Assembly: GCA_943787985.1 (NCBI GenBank)
Contig: CALSOO010000004.1
Span: forward strand, 1,240,001-1,304,000
DNA from: an uncultured Paracoccaceae bacterium
GTDB lineage: Bacteria; Pseudomonadota; Alphaproteobacteria; Rhodobacterales; Rhodobacteraceae
DNA: 64,000 nucleotides
Direction of reading: 5' to 3'
This document shows positions 1-7,163 of this stretch, one piece after another. Below the pieces are notes generated by a model. That model had not been told where the DNA came from, ran no database searches, and saw only the letters and a program-made list of their open reading frames with translations. The translations under genes and the position numbers were made by a program. How positions within the stretch are numbered: position 1 is the stretch's first letter; each line of letters opens with the position of its first letter.

Positions 1-108
1 ATGGGCGACCACGTCACATCAATCGCGGAGCAAGTCGTGTATTTGGTCAACGGCATCCACCCGGACGAGGCCCGCGCCAAAGCGGACACAACCTCTACGA
101 AACTGTGA
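1..108 (+). CDS. phoU: PhoU, C-terminal end (partial)
   Basis: The first 35 codons in frame 1 end at a TGA at 106-108. The residues (MGDHVTSIAEQVVYLVNG, then HPDEARAK) match the last helix and tail of PhoU, the phosphate-transport and PhoR-modulating protein that normally sits just upstream of phoB. The gene starts outside the window; the ATG at position 1 is internal. The 10-bp gap to phoB points to a shared operon. Confidence 0.8.
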   Translation: MGDHVTSIAEQVVYLVNGIHPDEARAKADTTSTKL

Positions 109-118
109 GGATTATCTG

Positions 119-808
119 ATGGCCGCTGATCAACCCCGCGTTCTGCTCGTTGAGGACGAACCCGCACAGCGCGAAGTTTTGGTGTATAATCTTAAAGCCG
201 AAGGGTTTGCAGTCAGCTGCGCTGTCAACGGAGAAGACGCACTTTTGTTGGTGCAAGAAGAAATGCCCGACGTCATTGTTCTGGATTGGATGATGCCGCG
301 TTTGAGCGGGATCGAAGTGTGCAGGCGCCTAAAAATCAAACCTGAGACCCGCGGCATTCCTGTCATCATGCTGTCTGCGCGCTCCGAAGAAGTCGACCGT
401 GTGCGTGGTTTGGAAACCGGTGCAGATGATTATGTTGTGAAACCGTACTCTGTGCTTGAGCTGATGGCGCGCGTGCGCGCTCAGTTGCGTCGCGTGCGTC
501 CTGCAACGTCTGGTCAGGTGCTCACATACGACGATATCGTCTTGGATGGCGAGAGCCACAAAGTGACACGCGCCGAGCAAGAACTAAAGCTGGGCCCAAC
601 CGAATTCCGGCTTCTGGGTACTTTTATGGAAAAACCCGGGCGTGTTTGGTCTCGCGAGCAATTGCTCGACCGTGTCTGGGGACGAGATATCTTTGTCGAT
701 ACCAGAACTGTAGATGTTCATGTAGGACGGTTGAGAAAGGCTTTGACTATGTCGGGTGGATTGGATCCGGTGAGAACCGTCCGCGGGGCTGGGTACAGCT
801 TGGGGTAG
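119..808 (+). CDS. phoB: Phosphate regulon response regulator PhoB
   Basis: This 229-residue OmpR/PhoB-class regulator has a receiver domain (about residues 7-120) with acidic residues at 12-13, the phospho-acceptor Asp at about 56 (VLDWMMP) and the KPY lysine switch. A winged-helix DNA-binding domain follows (about 133-228, ending in TVRGAGYSL). A GAGG Shine-Dalgarno precedes the ATG. As the partner of PhoR it would activate Pho-box promoters under phosphate limitation. It lies 10 bp after phoU, and its stop is 92 bp before the dif-like site. Confidence 0.95.
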   Translation: MAADQPRVLLVEDEPAQREVLVYNLKAEGFAVSCAVNGEDALLLVQEEMPDVIVLDWMMPRLSGIEVCRRLKIKPETRGIPVIMLSARSEEVDRVRGLETGADDYVVKPYSVLELMARVRAQLRRVRPATSGQVLTYDDIVLDGESHKVTRAEQELKLGPTEFRLLGTFMEKPGRVWSREQLLDRVWGRDIFVDTRTVDVHVGRLRKALTMSGGLDPVRTVRGAGYSLG

Positions 809-900
809 AGTTTGTTTATTTCTATCAGACTGTTGCAGGGTTTATTTAAAGTGAGTTGTGTCTTGTCCATGAGTATTTTATGGGGATACACTTCTATTTT

Positions 901-927
901 ATTTACATAATTCATATTATGCGCCTT
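901..927. other. dif: dif-like XerCD recombination site
   Basis: Read on the minus strand, the segment is a XerC-like arm AAGGCGCATAA, a 6-bp centre TATGAA, and a XerD-like arm beginning TTATGTAAAT. From memory, E. coli dif is GGTGCGCATAA / TGTATA / TTATGTTAAAT, so the inner GCGCATAA and TTATGT are identical. It is a partial palindrome with 11-6-11 spacing, in noncoding DNA 92 bp after phoB and immediately before the provirus. I infer that it is the chromosomal dif site or a provirus-chromosome hybrid of it. A second, degenerate copy lies at 9786-9812. Confidence 0.7.
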
Positions 928-996
928 AGCCCCGAATTGCTGTCTCATTTTCTAACAGCTATGTTGATGCCACCCCAAATTGTGGCTGTCAACAGG

Positions 997-1035
997 TTTG
1001 TGGACGCTGGATGTAGAGTTTCCGGTGTCCACAAA
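997..1035. repeat. Inverted pair of the provirus 9-mer TTTGTGGAC
   Basis: TTTGTGGAC at 997-1005 is mirrored by GTCCACAAA at 1027-1035, a perfect 9-bp inverted repeat at the left end of the provirus, just beyond its last leftward gene. The same 9-mer recurs at about 2438, 4917, 5615, 7799 and 9645. It could be an end or replication signal, or the stem of a termination hairpin for the leftward operon. No T-run follows. Confidence 0.5.
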
Positions 1036-1058
1036 TGCCCAAATTCCCGCCATACGTG

Positions 1059-1424
1059 TTAACGGCGCTTGAAAACCCATGTTGCGAAGTCGGGGATTTT
1101 CTTTCTTGCGAAGGCAAATGACACGGATGCAAGCACGGCCCATGTGTACCATGGCGGCACGTTTTCCAGCGATGCAAAGCCGCTTTCGATCACGTCGCCA
1201 TATCCCAGAAATGCGAGGATCAGAGGCACGGACAAAATGGCGGTCCAGTATTCATCGGCCCAGCCTGACGCGGCGTTCTGTGCGGCCATGTGTTCCCACC
1301 CGCTATCGGCGTCCAGCACCTTCAAAGTGGCTTCCGCCTTGGCCTTTATCTGGGCTTCTTTTAGGGCCACTTTGGCCTCTACGATGCGGCCACCAAGGCC
1401 CAACAGTTCTAACAGTGCTTTCAT
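1059..1424 (-). CDS. Holin-like membrane protein of the provirus
   Basis: A 121-residue protein. The start chosen is the ATG at 1424, which overlaps the preceding stop (ATGA). Residues 1-45 form a charged, Ala/Lys-rich amphipathic helix. Two hydrophobic segments follow (about 58-76 and 90-106) and a basic tail ending FKRR. The layout, with an amphipathic lead and the pattern NVPPWYTW before the last helix, resembles phage holins of the three-helix type. It is the last gene of the leftward virion/lysis operon, a usual place for lysis functions. Function is inferred from topology only. Confidence 0.55.
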   Translation of the reverse strand: MKALLELLGLGGRIVEAKVALKEAQIKAKAEATLKVLDADSGWEHMAAQNAASGWADEYWTAILSVPLILAFLGYGDVIESGFASLENVPPWYTWAVLASVSFAFARKKIPDFATWVFKRR

Positions 1425-1558
1425 TGGTTGTTCTCCAATCGTGTGACGCGGTTTTTCAGGTTTTCGATAGCTTCGCCAAAGCGTCCGAGGCGTAGGAAAA
1501 TGCCAGTCAGGACGCAAATTTGGGCGACTTGTAAAACGGCTTCGGGTGTAACGGTCAT
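1421..1558 (-). CDS. 45-residue single-helix membrane protein
   Basis: A small ORF from the ATG at 1558 to a TGA at 1421-1423. Both ends overlap neighbours by the 4-base ATGA arrangement, which strongly suggests translational coupling. The peptide (MTVTPEAVLQVAQICVLTGI at the N-terminus) has one hydrophobic stretch at about residues 8-24, then a charged, coiled-coil-like tail ending VTRLENNQ. The tail resembles small spanin or holin-partner proteins. It may be a lysis accessory or minor virion membrane protein; I do not recognise a family. Confidence 0.65.
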   Translation of the reverse strand: MTVTPEAVLQVAQICVLTGIFLRLGRFGEAIENLKNRVTRLENNQ

Positions 1559-1851
1559 TTGCGCATGACCAAGTAAAGGGCGGCAACGCCAGCGGCCACG
1601 GCATAGCCCATTGTCAGCGGCTTGAACCCACCGTCAGCGCCGTTTTCCCACAATGTGCCGTATCCGGTCAGGCGGCGCACAGTGGCGGTTTGCACTGCGC
1701 CCTCTGCATTCTCTGCCAAGTTCTCGCCCACGCCCTTTAGGCCATCCAGCAAGCCCCCTGCAAATCCTGAAACATCGCCTGCACCCTCTGCGCCGCGCGC
1801 GATCTGAGACACACGTTCGTCTTTGTCTTTGTTGCCTGTGCCAAAAAACAT
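1555..1851 (-). CDS. Provirus membrane-anchored small protein (98 aa)
   Basis: 98 residues: a charged, Gly/Ala-rich amphipathic body (residues 1-75) followed by one C-terminal transmembrane helix (about 79-95, GYAVAAGVAALYLVM) and a basic RK end. This tail-anchored plan recurs in four other proteins of this operon. Its stop overlaps the next start (ATGA at 1555-1558). In PM2-like virions comparable small proteins sit in the internal membrane; that role is inferred here. Confidence 0.6.
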   Translation of the reverse strand: MFFGTGNKDKDERVSQIARGAEGAGDVSGFAGGLLDGLKGVGENLAENAEGAVQTATVRRLTGYGTLWENGADGGFKPLTMGYAVAAGVAALYLVMRK

Positions 1852-1861
1852 ATCGGCCCCC

Positions 1862-2071
1862 TTACTTCTTGGTCACTTGGTAGGCGGCGTAAACAGCCAA
1901 AGCGCCCGCCGCGATCGGCAATGCAGCACGCAAACCATCGCCCGCGCCCTTGCCCAATTCTTCCACCCCATCGCCCATTCCTTGCGTGACGTTGTTGGTT
2001 CCAATGGTAGCAGCCGCGCCGCCGCCGCCCACAATCCACATCCAAAGCGGAATTCCTAAAAATGCTGGCAT
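1862..2071 (-). CDS. Provirus two-helix membrane protein (69 aa)
   Basis: The ATG at 2071 is chosen because an AGGAGG Shine-Dalgarno lies just upstream and the codon overlaps the transglycosylase stop (TAATG). It has a hydrophobic N-terminal segment (about 2-22, with IPLWMWIVGGGGAAA), a Gly-rich linker (GDGVEELGKGAGDG), and a C-terminal helix (about 48-64) ending in VTKK. It is a candidate virion membrane protein. No family recognised. Confidence 0.6.
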   Translation of the reverse strand: MPAFLGIPLWMWIVGGGGAAATIGTNNVTQGMGDGVEELGKGAGDGLRAALPIAAGALAVYAAYQVTKK

Positions 2072-2712
2072 TATGCCGCCTCCTTCATATTTTGCAGTTT
2101 TGCGAATTGCGTTTCGATCCGCGCCAAATAGTCCACGGTTTCGGCTGGCCATGTGCCATCATTGCGCTGGCCAGCAGGTCCGGCGTTGTAAGCCCGTGCC
2201 ATCCATTCCTTGGAACGTGTTTTGCCGCCCCACTTAGAAAGCATCTGCAAAAAATGCGTCCCGAAATAGATATTTTCGCGGGGTTTCCAAAGGCTTGCAG
2301 GCGTTGCGGGATACCGCTTGTAACCCGTATTATAGACCCATTCTTGTGTGCCTGGAATAACCTGCATCAATCCCCGCGCGTCGTCTCCAGACGTGGCGTT
2401 TGGGTTGCCCCTGCTTTCCTGCCACATCATGGAACTTGTCCACAAAAGGTTGCGCCGCGCCCACGGGGAAACATCGGCCCAGTGGTCGCGCAACCATTGC
2501 TCCTCTTTTGAGATTGTGGCCGCTTCGCGTGGCAAAAGTGCGGTCGTCGGCCCCCCGCCCGTCTGGAACAGGTCCGAGGTGTCGCGGGCAAGATCAGGCG
2601 CAAACCGATCTAACAGCCCGTCAAGATGCCCGTTTTGGTAGGCCCAATAGGCCCCCGCGCCCAACGCGCCCACGATAAAAAGGCGGTCAATCACCTGACG
2701 CCGCCAATCCAT
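2071..2712 (-). CDS. Virion lytic transglycosylase (SLT domain)
   Basis: 213 residues. An N-terminal membrane anchor (about 10-26) is followed by a soluble-lytic-transglycosylase domain (about 85-200). It shows the catalytic Glu at 99 in WQESRGNPNA, then GLMQV (114-118) and AYNAGP near 173, the three signature blocks of the goose-lysozyme/SLT fold. It cleaves peptidoglycan between MurNAc and GlcNAc, so as a virion protein it would open the wall during entry. Its start overlaps the upstream gene by 22 bases. Confidence 0.85.
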   Translation of the reverse strand: MDWRRQVIDRLFIVGALGAGAYWAYQNGHLDGLLDRFAPDLARDTSDLFQTGGGPTTALLPREAATISKEEQWLRDHWADVSPWARRNLLWTSSMMWQESRGNPNATSGDDARGLMQVIPGTQEWVYNTGYKRYPATPASLWKPRENIYFGTHFLQMLSKWGGKTRSKEWMARAYNAGPAGQRNDGTWPAETVDYLARIETQFAKLQNMKEAA

Positions 2713-3458
2713 TCAGGCGACCAATCGCCCAAATCGTACAATTCCACCGACACATTAAAATCGCCGCCGTTGCTATCGCCATTCAGCATAATGGCCGTTT
2801 CCGCGTCAACTTCGCCGCTGGACTGCATCAACCCGTTTTGCGTGACAATAGCCTCATAGTTCCAGCCCGTGGCCCCGATCCATGCCGCAATCTCTTCATT
2901 CGTATAGGTTCCAGCACGGGCGACGATTTGCGGGTTTTTATGTCCGCGCATGTTGTTTGCCACGCCTTCCCCATCCATTGTGCCCGTTGGCAAATGCGGC
3001 AAAAAATCAAGGCTTGCATTGCGCAAAGTTGACGTTTTGAATGGCAATGGTGAAACCGCTTTGAAGAAATATCGGCCCCGTTTGGGCATAAACATCAACC
3101 CGCCTTTGCGCGAAGTCACCCCGCCGCTTTTGAAATACAAAGAACTGCGATGAACCCCCGCAAATTCGGTGCGCATGATGTCCAGCGGTTGTACGTGTTG
3201 AACTGGTGCCTCTTGCGAAACTTTCGCAGTGACTGTGTGCGCGTATGGATTGCGCAACCAATTCTGCCCGTCATTTGTGGCAACCGTTGCCCCGATATTC
3301 AGGCGAATATCCCGAACACCCGTGACCACTTGAAGGGCCACAGCGTCGCAGTCGATCAGCGTTATTGACGTGATATCCCCGTTTATCGGCACCCGTCCAA
3401 ACGGCTCGATTTCATGGGAAAGCGTGTTAATTTGAGGGTTAAAATAGCCAACGTTCAT
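2691..3458 (-). CDS. Putative provirus structural protein (255 aa)
   Basis: The ATG at 3458 is preferred over an upstream TTG at 3479, since it lies just after the preceding stop. The protein is soluble, beta-rich in appearance, with no membrane segment or signal peptide. It carries many short strand-like blocks (ITLIDCDAVALQV, RDIRLNIGATV, FNVSVELYDL). Position within the virion operon and size suggest a minor capsid, penton or spike protein. I do not recognise its family. Confidence 0.55.
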   Translation of the reverse strand: MNVGYFNPQINTLSHEIEPFGRVPINGDITSITLIDCDAVALQVVTGVRDIRLNIGATVATNDGQNWLRNPYAHTVTAKVSQEAPVQHVQPLDIMRTEFAGVHRSSLYFKSGGVTSRKGGLMFMPKRGRYFFKAVSPLPFKTSTLRNASLDFLPHLPTGTMDGEGVANNMRGHKNPQIVARAGTYTNEEIAAWIGATGWNYEAIVTQNGLMQSSGEVDAETAIMLNGDSNGGDFNVSVELYDLGDWSPEWIGGVR

Positions 3459-3462
3459 GGGT

Positions 3463-3960
3463 TCACTTTCTTGTTGCAAAAACGGTTAGGGCCATGGCCG
3501 CAAGGGCAAACAGCATTACGGTTTTAGATAGGTCTTCAAAGTCGCCAGTTTTGACAGAGGCCACGACTTCAAGCGCCCTTTCGGTGCTGTCAAAGGCGCG
3601 GTCTGTGATATCTTCGACAAGCTCAATATTCAGCTTGTTGTCCTTTAACATCTCGGTGAAAAATGCCATTCCGCCATCAAGAAACTTTTCTTGTTGCTCC
3701 CCGATTTTGACTTGGCTTTTTGCAACGGACTGTTGCAGCTTCGTCCCCATGTCCACGACTTCGACAAGGTTTAGATTGCCCGTTTTCACCATCTGCGACC
3801 ATGCCGCCAGAGTTGGGGCAAGTGCCGCTTGAACGACCTTATCGTCGTTCGCCTGCACCAAGCTATCTACGATAGCTTGACCCTGCTCCATAACCACACG
3901 CCTGTCAGTGGCGATGTTCGTTGCGCTGGTTTCAACGGCTTCTTGAGACTTCGCGGACAT
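3463..3960 (-). CDS. Coiled-coil, tail-anchored provirus protein (165 aa)
   Basis: 165 residues, largely charged alpha-helix with heptad-like spacing (about 15-130, including KLQQSVAKSQVKIGEQQEKF). A C-terminal transmembrane helix follows (about 145-161, VMLFALAAMALTVFA) before TRK. Its ATG shares one base with the upstream stop (TAATG). It is probably a membrane-associated virion protein linking membrane and capsid. Function is not identifiable from sequence. Confidence 0.6.
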   Translation of the reverse strand: MSAKSQEAVETSATNIATDRRVVMEQGQAIVDSLVQANDDKVVQAALAPTLAAWSQMVKTGNLNLVEVVDMGTKLQQSVAKSQVKIGEQQEKFLDGGMAFFTEMLKDNKLNIELVEDITDRAFDSTERALEVVASVKTGDFEDLSKTVMLFALAAMALTVFATRK

Positions 3961-4352
3961 TACCGGAAAAACCCTTGCATTAGCCCGTCACCATCGACGC
4001 CTTCTGTCGCAACATTGGCCCCCATGGCACGGGCTTTGGCGCGTAGGTTTTGCAAGTCATCAACGTGCATCCTGAGCGGTTTCCCCATCACCTGAGCTAC
4101 CCCTAAAAATTGCCTCATGATCGCTTGTCCCAAAACCGGCACAAAAGATCTGGCATAGTACACAGCCACGTTTTCACCTGTGTCTAAACCAAAAACCACA
4201 TAGCCTAATGGCTTCCCGTCCTTTGTTGACATGATGATAGACCATGTGTCGTCACGCTCTGAAACTTCGCCTGCACCTTCGGCCTCTTCAGGGGCCATGT
4301 GAGCCAAAAATTCAGGGGGTATTTGCTTTTGGGAAAGCTTCACATCAATCAT
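3960..4352 (-). CDS. Provirus hypothetical protein, possible acyltransferase-like fold
   Basis: 130 residues, soluble. The central part (TWSIIMSTKDGKPLGYVVFG, then AVYYARSFVPVLGQAIMRQF) alternates strands and helices in a way loosely like GNAT folds. No acetyl-CoA loop (Q/RxxGxG/A) is visible, so I do not assign an enzyme. It overlaps the upstream gene by ATGA at 4349-4352 and ends in the TAATG overlap with the coiled-coil gene. Confidence 0.5.
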   Translation of the reverse strand: MIDVKLSQKQIPPEFLAHMAPEEAEGAGEVSERDDTWSIIMSTKDGKPLGYVVFGLDTGENVAVYYARSFVPVLGQAIMRQFLGVAQVMGKPLRMHVDDLQNLRAKARAMGANVATEGVDGDGLMQGFFR

Positions 4353-4567
4353 TTTGTTACCTGTTGAATTACGTATTTAGCCGCCAATGCGACGGCCAAG
4401 CCAACCGCTACATCACGAACGGCCTTAAAGGCCCAGTGCGTTGGTTCTGGACCAAAGCTAATGTTTCCAAATTCAAAGCCCTGATTTTGCCCGTGGGCGT
4501 CTGATCCGGTGCTTGCGGACGGTGCAATCGTCGTTGCAAGTTCTAGCGGGGGTAATGGTGCTGCCAT
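4349..4567 (-). CDS. Provirus tail-anchored protein (72 aa)
   Basis: 72 residues. The N-terminal 45 are Pro/Ser/Gly-rich and probably disordered. A single helix at about 51-66 (VAVGLAVALAAKYVI) and QQVTK complete the protein. The same tail-anchor plan as its neighbours suggests an internal-membrane virion protein. Start at 4567 lies 3 bases past the previous stop. Confidence 0.6.
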   Translation of the reverse strand: MAAPLPPLELATTIAPSASTGSDAHGQNQGFEFGNISFGPEPTHWAFKAVRDVAVGLAVALAAKYVIQQVTK

Positions 4568-4570
4568 GAG

Positions 4571-4897
4571 TTACCTCAATAACCAAAGGGCCATCACAGC
4601 CACCAACGCGCCTGCATAGTAAAGCTGCACGTTGTCGCCGCGCTCAACCTTGGTGCGGTTTAAGAGCAACTTTTGCTCTGCCGCTTCACGGGCAAGCCGT
4701 ACTTCGTCCGCCGCCGCTTGGCCTTGCGCCCATGCGGCGCGAATTTCCGCAACCTCTTCGACGGTGTGGCCAATGGAATTGGTGACACTGGCGACCCCAT
4801 CCAATGTGCCGATAAAGCCATCAAACTTGCCGCGCCGCGTTTTATAAACGCCACCCGTTGAAACCGGACCTGCCACGAAATAATCCGTCACGCTCAT
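4571..4897 (-). CDS. Provirus coiled-coil, tail-anchored protein (108 aa)
   Basis: 108 residues: a short N-terminal region, a Gly/Val-rich segment, an Ala/Glu/Arg-rich helix (about 45-82, including EVRLAREAAEQKLLLNRTKV) and a C-terminal membrane helix (about 92-107, YYAGALVAVMALWLL). First gene after the capsid gene, separated from it by a 10-bp-stem hairpin. Likely a membrane component of the virion; family unrecognised. Confidence 0.6.
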   Translation of the reverse strand: MSVTDYFVAGPVSTGGVYKTRRGKFDGFIGTLDGVASVTNSIGHTVEEVAEIRAAWAQGQAAADEVRLAREAAEQKLLLNRTKVERGDNVQLYYAGALVAVMALWLLR

Positions 4898-4923
4898 GTC
4901 TTGCCTTTCGGTTGTATTTGTGG

Positions 4924-4951
4924 ACGCGGGGCAAGTCGCCCTGCCCCGCGT
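4924..4951 (-). promoter_or_regulatory. Perfect hairpin between capsid gene and next gene
   Basis: ACGCGGGGCA (4924-4933) and TGCCCCGCGT (4942-4951) form a perfect 10-bp stem with an 8-base loop, directly after the capsid gene in transcription order. No T-run follows on the minus strand, so it is more likely a partial attenuator or 3'-end protector than a full terminator. It would let the capsid message outnumber the downstream ones. Confidence 0.6.
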
Positions 4952-4969
4952 GTGTCAATAAAGTCTTAC

Positions 4970-5956
4970 TTAGCGAAGCTTGGCGAACAGGTCCGATGTG
5001 GTAACATCAAACACGACGGGTGTGCTGTCCGTGGTGGTTTTCAGTTCCAGTTCGATACGTGCATCGCGTTGGCGTTCCGCCGCCGTATCCAATGCGGCGA
5101 TTGAACGGGCGATGCCTTCTGCGTGCATATCAAAATACCAGTCATCTTGCGCAGGCAGGACGTTGCGGCCTTTTTCAATCAAAAAAGATTCGTACTGGAA
5201 GCGATCACCGCTAAACAGTTCGTCACCATCGACCTTGATTGTGATGTGGCTGATACCACCGCCCATGATCCACAACGCGCGAATGTCGTCGCTGATAGGC
5301 AAATCACGATAGGTATGCTTTCCGACGCCTGCAAAGGTGGTGTTTGTCTTTTCGTTGCGCAACATGAAAGAGGGCGCACGCGGTTGATCCACAGCCCAAG
5401 CCATAGGCATGATTTCCATGTTGTCAGCGTCCCACGCATCGGTGAGTTTCAACTTCAAACGCAGGTATTTCAGGCCCAAAGTGCCAAGCGCATAAACGTC
5501 ATCAATGGCTTCTGATGTGTAAGTTTTATCGCCGGGGAAAAGAAAGCCAGACGACACCGGACCAAGTTGGTGCGTTTGCATATCATTCAGGCGGTTCAAT
5601 TCGGATTGTGTCCGGTCCACAAAGTCGGTGCCGTTCACGTCAAGCTTCACTTCGCTGATGTAGTCTTTCAGCTTGGAACGGATGACATAATGCAAACCGT
5701 CCTTAGTTACGGTGACACCTTCAATGGCGGCCTTGCATTTGATTGACCACAAGATAGCGCGGTAGGTCACATCGCCCACCTCACAGTTGATCGTGGTCCA
5801 GCCATTGGCAACGCCAATAGATGGCTCGAAATACATATCTGTCACGCGGGTAAGGCGTGAAAGCTTTGACCGCTGGATAGGGCCACGCGCAGGCTGTGTG
5901 GAACGTATATTATCCGTATCCCGCGCCATCATGCGGCCTTTGTTTTTGGTTTTCAT
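4970..5956 (-). CDS. Major capsid protein candidate (PM2 P2/double jelly-roll type)
   Basis: 328 residues, soluble and strand-rich, first large gene of the virion operon. The N-terminal half carries GWTTINCEVGDVTYRAILW followed by EVKLDVNGTDFVDRTQSELN. This recalls the N-terminal jelly-roll of PM2-type coat proteins: a polar strand, then TYxxI, then a 'VNG' turn before a helix. The C-terminal half (ISHITIKVDGDELFSGDRFQ) repeats a similar strand-turn pattern, as expected for two stacked jelly-rolls. PM2 P2 is shorter (269). AAAGG precedes the ATG. A structure prediction would settle the call. Confidence 0.6.
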   Translation of the reverse strand: MKTKNKGRMMARDTDNIRSTQPARGPIQRSKLSRLTRVTDMYFEPSIGVANGWTTINCEVGDVTYRAILWSIKCKAAIEGVTVTKDGLHYVIRSKLKDYISEVKLDVNGTDFVDRTQSELNRLNDMQTHQLGPVSSGFLFPGDKTYTSEAIDDVYALGTLGLKYLRLKLKLTDAWDADNMEIMPMAWAVDQPRAPSFMLRNEKTNTTFAGVGKHTYRDLPISDDIRALWIMGGGISHITIKVDGDELFSGDRFQYESFLIEKGRNVLPAQDDWYFDMHAEGIARSIAALDTAAERQRDARIELELKTTTDSTPVVFDVTTSDLFAKLR

Positions 5957-6007
5957 TGCAGATTACCTTTCGTTCGGTTGTGCGTGGTTGGCGTTTGGCG
6001 TTCGGAA

Positions 6008-6109
6008 TTACTTCAGAACGTCGCCGACGGGCGTTTTGCGAATGAGAAACTCGGCACCGATCACGGCCACCATGGTGAAGATCAGGGATTGCATCGCAGA
6101 CTTGGACAT
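6008..6109 (-). CDS. 33-residue single-helix membrane peptide
   Basis: A GGAGGAAACC Shine-Dalgarno precedes the ATG at 6109. The product (MSKSAMQSLIFTMVAVIGAE, then FLIRKTPVGDVLK) has one hydrophobic helix at about residues 7-22. It is the first gene of the leftward virion operon, 51 bases ahead of the capsid gene. The ideal ribosome site and position make it a real gene despite its size. Tiny membrane proteins are typical of viruses with an internal lipid layer. Confidence 0.7.
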   Translation of the reverse strand: MSKSAMQSLIFTMVAVIGAEFLIRKTPVGDVLK

Positions 6110-6184
6110 TGGTTTCCTCCATTGGAATTTGTGAATTTGAAATGTCTGTGGGCATTAGGGTTTGGTAAAAAACCAAGTCTGGAA

Positions 6185-6330
6185 ACTGTAAATCGTCATA
6201 AAAACAAAGGTATTTTGCAACATTTACAGTTGGAAAATTCTGTAAATGCCCCTCACCTATGGTAGTGTAAGTTTAAGTAAATTTAAATTCACGGGGTATG
6301 AATTATGACAGAAAACGCGGTAATTTACAG
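6185..6330. promoter_or_regulatory. Four copies of an ACTGTAAAT operator-like motif
   Basis: ACTGTAAAT at 6185-6193, its reverse complement ATTTACAGT at 6222-6230, CTGTAAAT at 6240-6247 and ATTTACAG at 6323-6330 (inside the first codons of the regulator gene). They cluster in the divergent promoter region between the leftward virion operon and the rightward early operon. The arrangement suggests the operators of a lysogeny switch, with the helix-turn-helix protein encoded at 6305 as the obvious binder. Confidence 0.55.
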
Positions 6331-6661
6331 CGGATGGATGCAGGCGGGAAAAACGTGGTCCGCCATTGCTGGCGAGGTCGGTTGCACCGTCCACACGTTG
6401 AACAATTGGCGGCGCGAACGTGTAAAAGTTCCGGCAAATCGCTGGCACAAACTATGCGAAGCCATGGGCGTTGATCCTGAAAACCTCACCTATGCCAACT
6501 ACGTGCAGTCCTACGAGGACGGCCAAAACGCCGCGCCAGCGCCTGAGACGGCCCCAGAGGCACCAAACACGCCCCCTGAGCCTGTAGCGCCCCCTGAGAC
6601 GCCTAAACAGGCGTCTACGTGGTTCGGCTGGCTTACCGAGGACGACGACGATGCGGCATGA
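6305..6661 (+). CDS. Provirus helix-turn-helix regulator
   Basis: 118 residues. Residues about 8-58 form a Cro/C1-like helix-turn-helix (TWSAIAGEVGCTVHTLNNWR is the helix pair), then KVPANRWHKLCEAMGVDPEN as a further helical part. The C-terminal half is a Pro/Ala/Glu-rich linker and a short acidic end (LTEDDDDAA). It faces the virion operon across a region with repeated CTGTAAAT motifs. It probably controls the switch between maintenance and production. The C-terminal tail overlaps the next gene by 11 bases. Confidence 0.7.
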   Translation: MTENAVIYSGWMQAGKTWSAIAGEVGCTVHTLNNWRRERVKVPANRWHKLCEAMGVDPENLTYANYVQSYEDGQNAAPAPETAPEAPNTPPEPVAPPETPKQASTWFGWLTEDDDDAA

Positions 6662-7163
6662 GCCTTTAGAACAATTCATGCGGTCCATTCCGATTTCCGA
6701 ACAATCTACGGAAATTCCACTTGGGCTTATTGATCCGCCCATGCCTTCGCCAGAGTTCAAGCACGGCAATCACACGCCAATTGATGGTGATTTAGGCTAT
6801 GACGACGGGCCAGAGGTCATTGACCCCTCCGCCGTCGAGATAATGGCGCTACCCAGTTTTCAGGAACAGTGGGTCATGATGCACCAAATGATGGGCGGCA
6901 TGGTTCAAATGCGCACGGGCGCACCCTGCCCCCTTGGCGAACAGGCGCAATCCGATGGTGGGCGCACAGCTTGCGAAGCGGCCTACAATCTGTGCGCGGC
7001 AAGCCCCGCCCTTTCTCGCATGATCCTATCTCCTGAAAGTACCTTTTTCGGGCAGTTGGCCGCTATCGGAATGCACGGTTACGGATGCGTCCAAATCGTC
7101 AGGGCCAGCGCGAACGGCGATACATTGCCACCCCCTGAAACAGAGGCTTACGACCATGAGTAA
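6651..7163 (+). CDS. Provirus hypothetical protein (170 aa)
   Basis: 170 residues, acidic and Pro-rich N-terminal half (SEQSTEIPLGLIDPPMPSPE), then a Met-rich helix (WVMMHQMMGGMVQMR, about 84-98) and a C-terminal region with three Cys. No membrane segment. It sits between the regulator and the packaging ATPase and overlaps both (11 and 8 bases), so it is co-translated with them. A second possible start is the ATG at 6678. No family recognised. Confidence 0.5.
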   Translation: MRHEPLEQFMRSIPISEQSTEIPLGLIDPPMPSPEFKHGNHTPIDGDLGYDDGPEVIDPSAVEIMALPSFQEQWVMMHQMMGGMVQMRTGAPCPLGEQAQSDGGRTACEAAYNLCAASPALSRMILSPESTFFGQLAAIGMHGYGCVQIVRASANGDTLPPPETEAYDHE

